Translations under genes and position numbers: made by a program
In this document: one piece after another, positions 11,501-21,925 of the stretch
How positions within the stretch are numbered: position 1 is the first letter of the stretch
How the letters are laid out: every line of letters starts with the position of its first letter
NCBI RefSeq assembly: GCF_965363235.1
Contig: NC_134841.1
Location: 32,021,440-32,085,439, forward strand
DNA: 64,000 nt
Reading direction: 5' to 3'
DNA from: Mytilus galloprovincialis
Lineage: Eukaryota > Mollusca > Bivalvia > Mytilida > Mytilidae
Notes under the pieces: generated by a model
The model's input: only the letters and a program-made list of their open reading frames with translations
Databases searched by the model: none
What the model was told of the DNA's origin: nothing

Positions 11501-14500
11501 AAATTTAAAGAGCAATTTGGATGGTTTGCAATTTACTTTAAAAAAAAAGTGTCAGAAATAGAGAAAATGAAAATGTATATAAATAAACTCATCATTCCAA
11601 TAACCCTGAGACTTCATTTCTGATCTTGATATTGAAAGTTTATGTTCCTGTAGTCCAAAATGAAATTTTCAAGTATTTTCTATCAAAGTCATACATTACA
11701 GTCAGTTTAAATTGAGCTGTGAAATTTGTAATATAAGTCACATTATGCTCAGATAGGATGTTTCTGACTTCAAATTGAATAAGGATTAAGAATAAAGTAA
11801 AGCAAAGATTTCTGAGCAACTTTTTTGGCTCTTTAGGTGTCAGACCACCAATTACTCCTCCAATTTAGAATGTATGTAAAAGTAGTCCTACTTTGACACA
11901 AAATAGTGCTTTTGATGTCATTGTTTACTTAAACTAACTAACAAATTTGCAGAAATGAAACTTTTGGTGAAAGGGAAATATATTTAGACCATTTTGAGTC
12001 AAAATTCACTTGTCTATGAGTTTGCATTAAAAATTCAAAAAGATTGAAATGTGACTACTATCACTTCATATGATCAGTTAAGTACAAAAAAACAGGACTA
12101 AATTTAGCATATATACGCCAGACGCGCGTTTTGTCCACAAAAGACTCATCAGTGATGCTTGAATCCAAAAAAGTTAATAAGGCCAAATAAAGTACGAAGT
12201 TGAAGAGCATTAAGGACCAAAATTCCCAAAAGTTTTGCCAAATACATCTAAGGCAATCTATGCCTGAGGTATAAAAGAGTAATCTCAGGAAATACACTAT
12301 AACTTTTTAAAATATTATTATACTCCATTATACATGCACTTACATGGGTAACATGTATAAACAGTCAGAGCTCTGACATAAACAAGTCAGAATAAAATGA
12401 CTTCCATAGGTCAGATATAATTTGATGTAAGTGTTGTCTCCCTTCTTGCACTCAACAGAATATGACTTGTACAGGTCAGTTTATATCAGACTTTAATTTA
12501 TCATAAAATGACTTCCACAGGTCAGCTTTTGCACAAAATATTGTGACTTAATATCTTCATATTCTAATAAGATTTATGTCCCTTTTTGATGCATTTTGAC
12601 TTAGAGAGGTCATCTTTTGTTCTGACTTGAAGCAGTCATTACTACCACTGTGTTATCAATCTCCATAAAAATATAGTGATTACTAGTTTCCAATCAAAGA
12701 GTTTAAAAAGTGGGGCTCATCAAACCTTCTTCTTTCCAGAATCTTAACATAAAATATCTATCTCATCAAATTCAATCATTTCAAAATACAAACAAAAACC
12801 AGAGGAGAAAAAATGGATCATACAATTTTCTGTCAATATCAAAAGATTAACAAAATACAATATTGGATACATTTACTAGTACCATGACTATACCTTGAAT
12901 CTTCCAAGGAAAAAATAAAGGATTTATTCTCATCCACTTTTAGCTAAATTTATCAAGAGCAAAACATTTATTATTTTAATATTTCATTGAGGTAAATACT
13001 GCTGTGCAAACTGACTCAAACAAGTCACACTATGTTCTGACTTAAAAAAGTCAGTCAAAACTAAACTTATTTCAACCAAGTCTAGTTCTGTCATACTGAT
13101 TTAAAAATGTATGGCAAATCCAGATATAGCACAGAGGAAATAAGGTCCCCTCAAGTCACAATGAGGACTATAAAAAAAATTATTTGGTATATTCAATATT
13201 TAAATGCATTTTCTTTTAAACAAGTCAAATCATGTTTTGACTTAAAACAGTCAGTCCAAAACTAATTTTATTGCAATTTTTAGAGTGAGGCACTGACATA
13301 TGATATTAAATGAAAGTATATGGGAACTTCAGAACATAGGAAATGTATGTAAGATCCCCTAAAATAAATAACCATTTCACTTAATTGTTTCTTAACATTT
13401 ATCAAATAATAAATTCACAGATGGCAGATGTAGAAGCAGGGCTTAAAGGAACTCATTGTACACCTAGCTTTGATTGGAAAATTTGTTCTGCAATCTGACT
13501 TGAACATGTTCAGACAAATTGACTTAAACAGGTCAAATGGGCATGTTCAGACAAATTGACTTAAACAGGTCAAATCATGTTCTTTAATACTTAAAAAAAT
13601 CAGTCAAAAACTAAGTTTATGGAAATTTTTAAGTCAGGCATTACCATACATGTATGATATTAATGTTATGTATGAAAAAGTCAGATAAAAGACACATAAA
13701 CTACATGCAAGATCCTCTAACATGTCTAAGATAAATGACCATTTGATTTAATTGTTTCTTAAAAAAACTTATTAATAAATAAACTCAACAGTGGCAGTTT
13801 CAGAAGGGGACTAAGACTGAGAGAGGAAGAACACTTAGCTTTGATTGGAAATTTTGTTCTTCAAACTGACTTGAACAGGTCAAATCATGTTCTGACTTAA
13901 AAGAGTCCGTCAAAAACTAAATGGCTTGCAAAGTTCTGTAAAAGTAGGGCATTATCATGATTGTGATGTAATAGTTAGAATGTATGGATACAAGTAGGAA
14001 AAAAAATCACAAATATTAAGTCACAATTCTAAGAACTATATAAAAGATAATTTGGTATAGTTTTGATATCTTAATATTTCATTGAGGTAAATCCTGTTGT
14101 GCAAACTGACTTGAACAAGTCTCATTATGTTCTGACTTCAAGGAGTCAGTAAAATACTATTAAGTCTGGGATTGTCATATGCATTTAAAAATGTATAAGA
14201 AACTCAGATAAAAGACCCCCAATAATAAAGTCACAAAAATGTGGACTATAAAAAAGTGTTTTTGCATTGGTATACTAATATTTAATATTCAAATATATTT
14301 TGTTAACAAATTTCTTCAAATTATCTTAAAAATTTATTATATTTCTGTATTTTCATGACTTTTTTCTCTTCAATTAACATTTGGAACTTTTGGTTTAAAA
14401 AAAAACATTATTTTAAAAACCATTTGACTGAATTGTGTTCTGACTTCAAAGAGTCAGTCCCAACTAAACATATTTCAACTTTATAGTCTAGTTTTTTCAT

Positions 14501-17500
14501 ATTGATTTAAAAATGTACGGAAAAGTCAGATATAAGACAGAGGAAATAAGGAAATATGGCGCAATAATGAGGACTATAAAAAAGTTTATTTTGCATATTC
14601 AATATTTAAATGTATAATTTTGTTTTAAACTGGTCAAATAATGTTCTGACTTCATAGAGTCGGTCAAAAACTTCACTTTAGCTTTTTAGTCTGGCATTGT
14701 CATATGCATTTAAGAATGTATTGGAAAATCAGATAAAAGTCACCCAATAATAAAGTCACAATAACGAGGACTATAAAAAATATTTTATATTCAAATATAT
14801 TTTGTTTACAAATTTCATCAAATCATCTTGAAATTTTATTATATTTCTGTTTTTTCATGACCTTTCTTTTCTGTTAAGTTAACACATTGAACTTTTGGTT
14901 GTTTCATGACTTTTTTTCTGTTAAATTAACGTTTGGAACTTTTGGTTTAAAAAAAAACATTATTTCAAAAACCATTTGACTGAATTGTTTCTTTAAAAAA
15001 ATATTCAGATATGGAGGGGGCTTAAAGGAAGAAGACCTAGTTTTGATTGGACATTTTTTCCCTGTCAACTGACTTTAACAGGTCAAATCGTGTTCTGACT
15101 TCAAAGAGTCAGTCCCAACTAAACTTATTTCAACTTTATCATCTAGTTTTTTCATATTGATTTAAAAATGTACGGATTTAAAAGACATTGGAAATAAGGT
15201 CCCCATACGGCGCAATAACGAGGACTATAAAAAAGTTTATTTTGCATATTCAATATTTAAATGTATAATTTTGTTTTAAACTGGTCAAATTATGTTCTTA
15301 CTTCAAAGAGTCAGCCAAAAACTTCACTTTAGCTAATTATTACAACTTTTTAGTCTGGCATTGTCATATGCATTTAAGAATGTATGGGGAAATCAGATAA
15401 AAGACACCCAATAATAAAGTCATAATAACGAGGACTATAAAAAAATGTCTTTGGTATATTTTATATTCAAATATATTTTGTTTACAAATTTCATCAAATC
15501 ATCTTGAAATTTTATTATATTTCTGTATTTTCATGACCTTTCTTTTCTGTTAAGTTAACACATGGAACTTTTGGTTGTAAAATATATTATTTTAAACCAT
15601 TTGACTGAATTGTTTCTAATTAACCTATCAACATGATCAATTAATTAAGTCAACAGTAGCAGATTCAGATAAGGGGAAAGGGGAAAGGGGGGGGGGCTCT
15701 TAGAAGAAGAAGAACTAGTTTTCATTGGATTTAATTTATTTCTTTAAACTGACTTTATCAGGTCAAATCATGTTCTCACTTCAAAGAGTCAGTCAAAACT
15801 AAACTTATTTTAACTGAAGTCTAGGATTTTCATATTGATTTTAAAATGTATGGGAAACCAGATAAAAGACTAAAAGACTTATGAAATAAGCTCCCCTTAA
15901 GTCACAATAATGAGGACTATAAAAATGTATTTGGTATTTGGTATATTTTATATTTAAATGTATTTTGTTAACAAATTTCATCAAATTAATATCTTAAAAA
16001 TTTATTCTATTTCTGCCCTTTCATGACTTTTTTACATATAGATCTCAAAGTTGTAAACAAATATATTCTAAAAACCATTTGACTGAATTGTTTCTCAAAA
16101 AAAAGACTATCAATTAATTTAAATCAACAGTAGAAGATTTAGATAAAGGAAAAGGGGGATGCTAAGATGAAGAAACCTAGTTTGATTGGATTTTTTCCCC
16201 GTGTAAACTGACTTTATCAGGTCAAATCATGTTCTGACTTCAAAGAGTCTGTCAAAACTAAACTAATTTCAACTTTTAAGTCCAGGATTTTCATATTGAT
16301 TTAAAAATGTATGGAACCTTTTTATTTGATATATTCAATATTCAAATGCATTTTGATTTCTAAAGATTTTCATCAAATTATCTAAAAAAAAAATAGTGTA
16401 TTATTTCTGTATTTTCATGACTTTTTTTCTGTTTAATTAAGATTTGAAACTTTTGGTTTTCAAAAAACATTATTTTAAAAACCATTTGACTGAATTGTTT
16501 CTTAAAAAAAATTATGAATTAATTAACTCAACAGTAGCAGATTCAGATATGGAAGGGGCTTAAAGGAAGAAGACCTTAGTTTTGATTGGACATTTTTTTC
16601 CTGTCAACTGACTGTAACAGGTCAAATCCTTGGTCTGACTTCAAAGAGTCAGTCCAAACTAAACTTATTTCAACTTTTAAGTCTAGTTTTTCATATTGAT
16701 TTAAAATGTACGGAAAAGCCAGATAAAAGACAGAGGAAATAAGGTCCACATACGACGCAATAATGAGGACTATATTTACTGTATTTTATTTCTGTATTTT
16801 CACGACTTTTTTCCTGTTATGTTAACATATAAAATTTGGTTGTAAAAAACATTATTCCAAAAACCATTTGACTGAATTGTTTCTTAAAAAAAAATATCAA
16901 TTAATTAACTCAACAGTAGCAGATTCAGATAAGGAGAAAAAAAGGGGGGAGTAAGATGAAGAAACCTAGTTTGATCGAATTTTTTTCTTCTGTAAACTGA
17001 CTTAAACAGGTCAAATTATGTTCTGTTTTTAAAAAATGTTGAGGAGAAAATACTTAGAAAATCAGACTAAGTTTGGTGACTTTGTTGTCCTTCAAGAAGT
17101 GGTACATATAATACATAATATTTTCACTGTTTTTTAAATACATGTAAAAGTTGAAAGACAACTATCTATTGTGCGTTTTTAAATAGATTTTTTAGCAACT
17201 TTTATAACTTTGTAATTTATGTTCAATTGTACACTTGTTATTTTTAATATATATTTTTTGGGAACAAAATCTTGTCAGGGATTCTTATTGTACTTGCATT
17301 CATATTCTAAAATACTCTAAACATTAAAAACAAGTCAGTATCTTCATATCATTCTGAGTCTTATTAAATTAAAGTCAGAATAGTTATCAAAAGTACCAGG
17401 ATTGTAATTTAGTATGCCAGACGCGCGTTTCATTCAGACTTTTATAAGTCAGAACATACGGACTTCCAATGTTCTTCTCACTGCTGTAGAAACAAAGACT

Positions 17501-20500
17501 ATCTATTTTTCAAATAAAAGGTTAATGCTTTATGTGGCTAAGCATCTGGGGTAAGAATTATAGATGTGTAACTTCATAGGAAAACATAAATGCCATGTAA
17601 TTAATAAGAAATGATTCATGTGAGAGGAAAATAATACTGAATAGACAATTCTGTTGTTTGCTGAAACACTGATCAATACAATATGTAAAGGTGGTCTCTC
17701 AACAGATAAAAATAATTGTAACAGGATGCTGTTAGGAGGTCTCTCAAACAAAGCTCCAATAATTTGTCATTCCCATGGTCGCCTGACATTGAGCAAGTTC
17801 AAGTACAAATTGGTTTGGTCTAGTAAAGTGAAATGCATACATGTAGGTAACTTCTAGGGATTGACCCTGTATGTCATTCAAATCTTCTTGAAATGACGAA
17901 CAGGAATATTATATGGTTAAGGGGTGGTGATCCAGACCATTTCAAAAAGGAGGATGGGGATGACCCTCATGGACTTTCACTTTATTTCATTTGATTCGTT
18001 GTATTGTCCCATTTAATAATATATAGGCTTAAGGGGTGGGGATCTCAACCGCTTACAAATTTACAAACATAAGGGGGTGGGGTGACCCCAAGGGACTTTA
18101 TCTTTATTTCATTTGATTTGTCTTGTTGTCACTTACACTAATATATATGGTTCAGGGGTGGGGATCTTGACCATTTACATGTTTTCACACAGGAGGGGTG
18201 GTGTGACCCCCCCCCCCAATGGACTTCCCCTATATTTAATTGGGTTTGTTTTATTTTCCCATACAAGAATATATATGGCTTAGGGGTGGGGATCTAGGCC
18301 GTTTACAAAATATGAGAACATTCGCAAATGGCAGGGGAGGGGGTAAACCCAGAGACAAGCCCGGTATATTTCATTCAAATCAATATGACATTATTAAAAG
18401 GAATACAGTATATATGGTTTAAAGGGGATCTCGACCATTTTCAAGAAAAAAGATCATTCTCAAATGACAAGGGGTGGGGCGACCCATAGAGACTAGCCTG
18501 GTATATTTCATAATACTTTTACAGAGAGAACAAATTGAGTTTAGGGGGCAGGGATCTCGACTGTTCACAAGTTACATGACAGGGGTAGGGGTGCTCCCTG
18601 GAGACTCACCCTACATTTCATTTGATTTGTTTTTAATATCATATTCCATAATCATAACTGAAAACCCGTTTTGTTAATCTCTTAATGTTCTCAAGTTAAA
18701 ATCATTTTTTTTTTAAATAAAAATAAAAAAAATATTTGGTTCTTTAGTTAAACCCTCCCTTTCTTTTTCCTTTATTAAAATTATTCCGATTTTCATTTCA
18801 TTTTCATTAATATCAATATTCAAAAGATCGTTTTTCTCCTTGGGAGAAACGAAAAAACAAATATATTTAATAAGCCGCAAACTCGGAAAGGTTAAAAAGT
18901 CAATTCATGATTGAGTTTAAAAATAGAAAAATCACGTGACGATGTTCAACTCAAGTAATAATTTTACTTTTAAAATCGCACTGACTGGTTAATAATGTTA
19001 ATACTGTTTAAGACAACACGAGTTGTCTCCCGAAAATAACAGTTCATTATCATAACAACATTTTCTAACCTGAACAAGTCAGAATTGTCAGACACCAGGT
19101 CATCTCAAAGGCCACGCGTCCGTATTTACAGGTCACGCGCCTTCATGAAACAGCAACAAAATCACTTGCAAAGACCTTCTTTACACGTAAAAAATATTAA
19201 AATGGCCATTAAAATACGGAGGTAATATGTATTACCTTCTGAAAATGACCACATTGACCTAGATTTTCACTAAAAAAACGTAATTAATTACTATATTTTC
19301 AATAACTTCTTGTTCAAGAAACTCCCAAAACAACGACTCTCAAACACGTGATCTCTCGCAAAAAACCACGTGATCGTATGGGTCTTAGATCGGCGGCAAA
19401 TTCAAAATAACTTCTGGTTTGACGGACTCAATGGAAAACTACGCAAAACAAAATTGACCCGTACAGGTCAGAATTTCAAAACATTTTCTGACTTGAAGAA
19501 GTCAATTTACTCTGACTTGTTTATGTCAGAGCTCTGACTGATAAAGTGTCTGTTTTATATTACCTCATTCTTGTCTTGAATGTCTCTCTGTAATAGGGGA
19601 CTTTCTTGTGCTACTGTTGTGTCACTCTACAAATACATGTGATACAATAGATTACTGGGATATGTACAAAAAATGTACATGTTGAATATAACATTGATCA
19701 TCTTCAGTTTATATAAACTTCATAAACATGTAAATTATTTCATGCACTTATCAGCTTATCAGAAATAAGTTTCAAGGTTCAATTCATTTTCTGCTCTGAA
19801 GATGATGTCTGATGTTCTAACCATTCAGGCACATTCTACTATTCCCTCATTTTAGTTCATGGTTAATAGTGCTTTGAACAATTGCCATAAAAAATTAGTA
19901 GAAAATTCAAAATGAAATTTCTCAGAACTAAATGTGTAAAAAATGTCAAATAACATCTAATTATATTCATTGATAGCCAGTCTAGGGATAATTACTGAGC
20001 TGATAATTTGATAAGTTATACCTCTGATTGTCCTCAGTATACTGAGCTGATAATTTGACAAGTTATACCCTTGATTCTCCTTAGTATACTGAGCTGATAA
20101 TTTGACAAGTTATACCTCTGATTGTCCTCAGTATACTGAGCTGATAATTTGATAAGTTATACCTCTGGTTGTCATCAGTATACTGAGCTGATAATTTGAT
20201 AAGTTATACCTCTGATTGTCCTCAGTATACTGAGCTGATAATTTGACAAGTTACACCCTTGATTGCCCTCAGTATACTGAGCTGATAATTTGAGAAGTTA
20301 TACCTCATTGTCCTCGGTATTCACAGGATTACTTCCTTCAATGGTTGTGTCATCTGTAACAGGTACAGCAGATCCATCCTGAAACTCCATATCAGTAACT
20401 ACCTCCTTCTCAGGATCACCTCCATCATTGGGGCTTTCATCATTGGCAGGTCTAGGGGATCCATCTAATTCATCAAGACACTCCATATCATTACCAACCT

Positions 20501-20741
20501 CCAAATCCATTTTACCTGCAGAAGTTAATGGCAAAGCCTCTATGTTTGTTTCATCTGATTGTGTTGTATCATCTGGTTTCTCTGTACTTTCAGAGTTCCT
20601 AGAATCAGTAATGGAATGGCTGTTTTCTACAAAGTCTGTTGTACGCTGGTCAGATATGTTTTCTTCAGCTCTTTCCATTTCACAGTTTGGGGAACGATTT
20701 ACTGAAGTCTCCTGTTCAATTGTTGGGCTGTTTATTTCCAT
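3717..20741 (-). CDS. Multi-C2H2 zinc-finger protein, ZNF592/ZNF532/ZNF687-like (4 coding exons)
   Basis: The coding exons are 20741-20304, 19626-19564, 10447-10364 and 8513-3717. All junctions are phase 0 with GT/AG borders, giving about 1793 residues. The first ~930 residues are acidic, Ser/Thr/Asn-rich and probably disordered. About 18 irregularly spaced C2H2 fingers follow to residue ~1755. The first finger pair (ICYECGDTFLFESSLKVH, then a finger with FFNKCQFLGHLRNH) resembles the signature of vertebrate ZNF592, ZNF532 and ZNF687 (CxECGDxFALEKSL.. then FYNKCSLLxHxRxH). Those proteins associate with ZMYND8 in chromatin-bound transcriptional complexes. A nuclear DNA- or chromatin-binding regulator is therefore likely; orthology is inferred from pattern memory. 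The protein is longer than the ~1240-1300-residue vertebrate members, mainly in the N-terminal region. Introns 2 and 3 host transposons. Confidence 0.75.
9367..10034 (-). mobile_element. Pearl/CvE- or Helentron-like non-autonomous element, copy 1
   Basis: On the minus strand the element begins AGCTCACCTGG and ends with the hairpin AGGCTCTTGAGAGCCT followed by CTAG. T residues flank both ends. Inside are an (ACG)n-type microsatellite (about 9991-10017), then three tandem core repeats of about 166-173 bp (landmark GGCGGCCATCTTGGATGA at 9517, 9683 and 9856). Tandem cores next to a short microsatellite are the hallmark of bivalve Pearl/CvE elements. The hairpin plus CTAG and T/T insertion fit Helentron-related elements. 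Copies 2 and 3 are at 45859 and 63917. There is no coding capacity. Confidence 0.6.
9500..9975. repeat. Three tandem core repeats (~170 bp) within the Pearl-like element
   Basis: Each unit contains GGCGGCCATCTTGGATGA, then ACACTTGGTCAGCACCTCAT and ATTCCATTCAGTGGTTCTCT. Units 1 and 2 are offset by 166 bp and units 2 and 3 by 173 bp. The units are highly similar, so the array is recent or homogenised. Confidence 0.8.
10035..10245 (+). repeat. Mussel repeat B, 5' fragment
   Basis: Starts AAGAAGATGTGGAATGATTG and continues through the region containing CATACGGCCTTCAACAATGA. It matches the fuller copies at 35598 and 44655 for about 210 bp and stops before the 3' half. It abuts the Pearl-like element with no spacer. 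The class is unresolved. Confidence 0.65.
10364..10447 (-). CDS. Zinc-finger gene, coding exon 3 (84 nt)
   Basis: Acceptor CTTATTTCTTTCAG at 10448 and donor GATAATCAG|GTATTG at 10363. Encodes 28 acidic and serine-rich residues (starting INLFSSSEESSSMEV, ending QEDNQ) in phase 0 at both ends, so the exon can be skipped without changing frame. The ORF runs on into exon 4 (VGDDCADEFSM). Confidence 0.75.
12080..12300. repeat. Mussel repeat D (CCAGACGCGCGTTT type)
   Basis: Contains CCAGACGCGCGTTTTG, AAAGACTCATCAGTGATGCT and TACGAAGTTGAAGAGCATTA, a combination I recognise as a very common dispersed sequence in mussel DNA. A short piece of the same motif recurs at 17415. The boundaries and class are not clear. 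Confidence 0.55.
12380..17022. repeat. Array of TGACTT-N4-AGGTCA / CTGACTTCAAAGAGTCAG motifs
   Basis: Motif pairs such as ACAGGTCAAATCATGTTCTG then ACTTCAAAGAGTCAGTC recur near 13010, 13220, 13500, 13870, 14110, 14430, 14630, 15065, 15285, 15750, 16205, 16610 and 16995. They lie within longer degenerate units of roughly 400-680 bp, which also share ATATTGATTTAAAAATGTA and CATTTGACTGAATTGTTTCT. Single motifs also occur at 12399, 12463, 12508 and 12598. Unit copies have diverged considerably, with many small insertions and deletions. Confidence 0.8.
17918..18650. repeat. Tandem array of ~115-140-bp GC-rich units
   Basis: About six units, each with AGGGGTGGGGATCTNGACC, then a GGGGTGACCCC core, then ATTTCATTTGATTTGT and TAATATATATGG. 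Unit starts are near 17920, 18035, 18157, 18281, 18421 and 18544. The array lies inside the 7.2 kb TIR element and is more G-rich than its surroundings. Confidence 0.75.
19564..19626 (-). CDS. Zinc-finger gene, coding exon 2 (63 nt)
   Basis: Acceptor TGTATTTGTAG at 19627 and donor AAGAATGAG|GTAATA at 19563. Encodes 21 residues from SDTTVAQESPLL to QDKNE in phase 0 at both ends. The assignment rests on good splice borders and frame continuity with its neighbours; there is no homology support for so short an exon. Confidence 0.65.
19627..20303 (-). other. Intron 1 of the zinc-finger gene
   Basis: A 677-bp intron whose 5' half (19995-20303) is the 47-bp tandem array. The remaining part (19627-19994) shows no feature. 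Confidence 0.75.
19995..20320 (-). repeat. Seven 47-bp tandem repeats carrying a 5' splice donor
   Basis: Units begin at 19995, 20042, 20089, 20136, 20183, 20230 and 20277, each exactly 47 bp apart. On the coding strand each unit reads GAGGACAATCAGAG|GTATAACTT followed by ATCAAATTATCAGCTCAG. The unit nearest the exon overlaps the real exon 1 end (GAGGACAATGAG|GTATAACTT). The array therefore arose by tandem duplication of the exon-intron junction and carries six extra donor-like sites. Reading past the genuine donor meets TAA in frame at once (GAG GTA TAA), so use of a downstream donor would truncate the protein. Confidence 0.9.
20304..20741 (-). CDS. Zinc-finger gene, first coding exon
   Basis: Encodes 146 residues from MEINSPTIEQE to NTEDNE, very acidic with no known domain. 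The last ~60 residues look like two copies of an acidic unit (NDMECLDELDGS... and TDMEFQDGSAVP...). The ATG at 20741 has G at -3 and +4. An in-frame TAA lies just upstream of codon -7, so the frame cannot extend further within this exon. An alternative acceptor (TTGAAG before GATGAG, 20756) would add five codons from an unseen upstream exon. Confidence 0.7.
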
Positions 20742-20830
20742 TTCTACAAACTCATCCTTCAATTAATATTTCTCTTTAACTGTTCTGTTTACCATTCATT
20801 AATTAGTTTCATTTTAGATACATGTAGGTC
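20742..20830 (-). promoter_or_regulatory. Probable 5' leader with five upstream ATGs
   Basis: A strong acceptor (TTTTTATTTTTACAG) ends at 20831 on the minus strand, so exon 1 probably begins at 20830. The 89-nt leader then contains five ATGs, each opening a 3-10-codon frame that ends before or just upstream of the main ATG. Such leaders usually lower translation. This holds only if the acceptor is used. Confidence 0.45.
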
Positions 20831-21178
20831 CTGTAAAAATAAAAACATAGATCTTCAAATTTACTTTAATAGTGCTACAGAAAGAATCCTACAAATAACA
20901 ATTATATTTATATATTACTTTATTTTTTAGCATTTCTTCACATCATAATTTGTTTATATATATTATTGATACAATGTACATGTGACAGACAACAACCATG
21001 ACAAGTGAATACATGAAAAAAATGTAGTTCATCATCAAAGTTTATTTTAACAAAATACTGTGGATTCACTTATTTTCGTGGGTACCAATTTACATGGATT
21101 GAGGTCTAGGTAAACTTGAATGTTTGCAGATATTTAATGTATTGGTCATGCCGAGGTCTACATACATGCCTCTGCATA

Positions 21179-21380
21179 CTGGAAATTCAGAAATTCTTGC
21201 GAAATCTTCATTATTGCGAAAAATGGGACAGGGTTGTAATCGCAATAATTTAAACTCACATTTTGACATTTTTTATATGAATTTAACTGAATTTTGGTCA
21301 ATATTGAAAACATTAAAATTGCATATTAGTGTAAAATGACAATATTGCAATAAAGCATGCAATAATTCCTGAATTAAAAG
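21179..21380. mobile_element. TA-flanked MITE, copy C
   Basis: Left end CTGGAAATTCAGAAATTCTT and right end AATAATTCCTGAATTAAAAG, flanked by TA on both sides. This is a diverged copy of the family at 822 and 24174. Confidence 0.7.
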
Positions 21381-21565
21381 TAATTAATTATTTGTTGGAC
21401 AATTTAAGTACCTACAAAATCCACAAAAATTGGAATCTAATAAACAATAATGAATTGACAGTAATTTAATTTTAGAATGGATCTTGAAGCTAGCACTCCT
21501 TTAACATGTTTAATGTTTTTAACATAACTATTTATCATAAATGTGTTTATACGAAGATATATCCG

Positions 21566-21590
21566 AGCTCCAGATAAGAATTCCCAAATT
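21566..21590. mobile_element. Solo terminus of the CAGAGCTCCAGATAAG family
   Basis: CGAGCTCCAGATAAGAATTC matches the right terminus of the 599-bp element at 25558-26156. No partner end was seen nearby, so this is a fragment. Confidence 0.45.
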
Positions 21591-21911
21591 ATGGTTTTTA
21601 CAGTTGGACGGCAAACGCCTGAATCTGACAGACAAAGGTCAACTTGTCGACACAAAAAGGACCCTTATGTAAAATGTTTATGCCCACAAACAGCACCACC
21701 TATAACTTTTTCTACAGCATCTTTGCGAACGCTGTCCCGTTCTGTAGTAAATTAAAACATTAAATTAACTAAAACATAGAAAAGTAAGTGTAAAAAACAA
21801 ATTGAAAGATATATTTGCAGATGACTGGTTTAATATATAATGCATGATACGCTGGCAATGTGCGCAATGTCCTTTAATTCAAGATTGAAAATTAGTTTGT
21901 TTCCTGTACGT

Positions 21912-21925
21912 CAAAATGGCGGATT
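21912..21925 (-). promoter_or_regulatory. YY1-like site upstream of the zinc-finger gene (tentative)
   Basis: TCAAAATGGCGG matches the YY1 core (AANATGGCGG). It lies about 1.1 kb upstream of the first coding exon, where a promoter could be. No noncoding first exon or TATA element could be placed, so this is weak. Confidence 0.15.

Larger units (their letters stand above)
12362..19540. mobile_element. Large non-coding TIR element with internal TGACYT-N4-ARGTCA palindromes
   Basis: The left end reads CAGTCAGAGCTCTGACAT then AAACAAGTCAGA, and the right end is its inverted copy. Similarity continues for about 54 bp with few differences. Both ends are flanked by the 5-bp direct repeat ATAAA (12357-12361 and 19541-19545), the expected target duplication. 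The outer TIR itself contains the perfect palindrome GTCAGAGCTCTGAC. Inside I find no reading frame above chance. Instead there are dozens of copies of a short palindrome and two tandem arrays. It is therefore non-autonomous. The superfamily is unassigned, since 5-bp duplications with these ends match nothing I recognise. It lies entirely in intron 2 of the zinc-finger gene. Confidence 0.8.
10448..19563 (-). other. Intron 2 of the zinc-finger gene (9.1 kb)
   Basis: Donor GAATGAG|GTAATA at 19563 and acceptor TTTCAG at 10448. About 79% of the intron is the single 7.2 kb TIR element at 12362-19540. A dispersed mussel repeat lies at 12080-12300. In 10448-12060 I see no feature. Confidence 0.8.

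Noticed and set aside
12061-12297. 78-codon minus-strand frame
   Set aside because: It lies in mussel repeat D within an intron and has no domain.
20428-20766. 112-codon plus-strand frame opposite exon 1 of the zinc-finger gene
   Set aside because: It is an antisense shadow of an acidic coding exon, and its composition mirrors the complementary codons.
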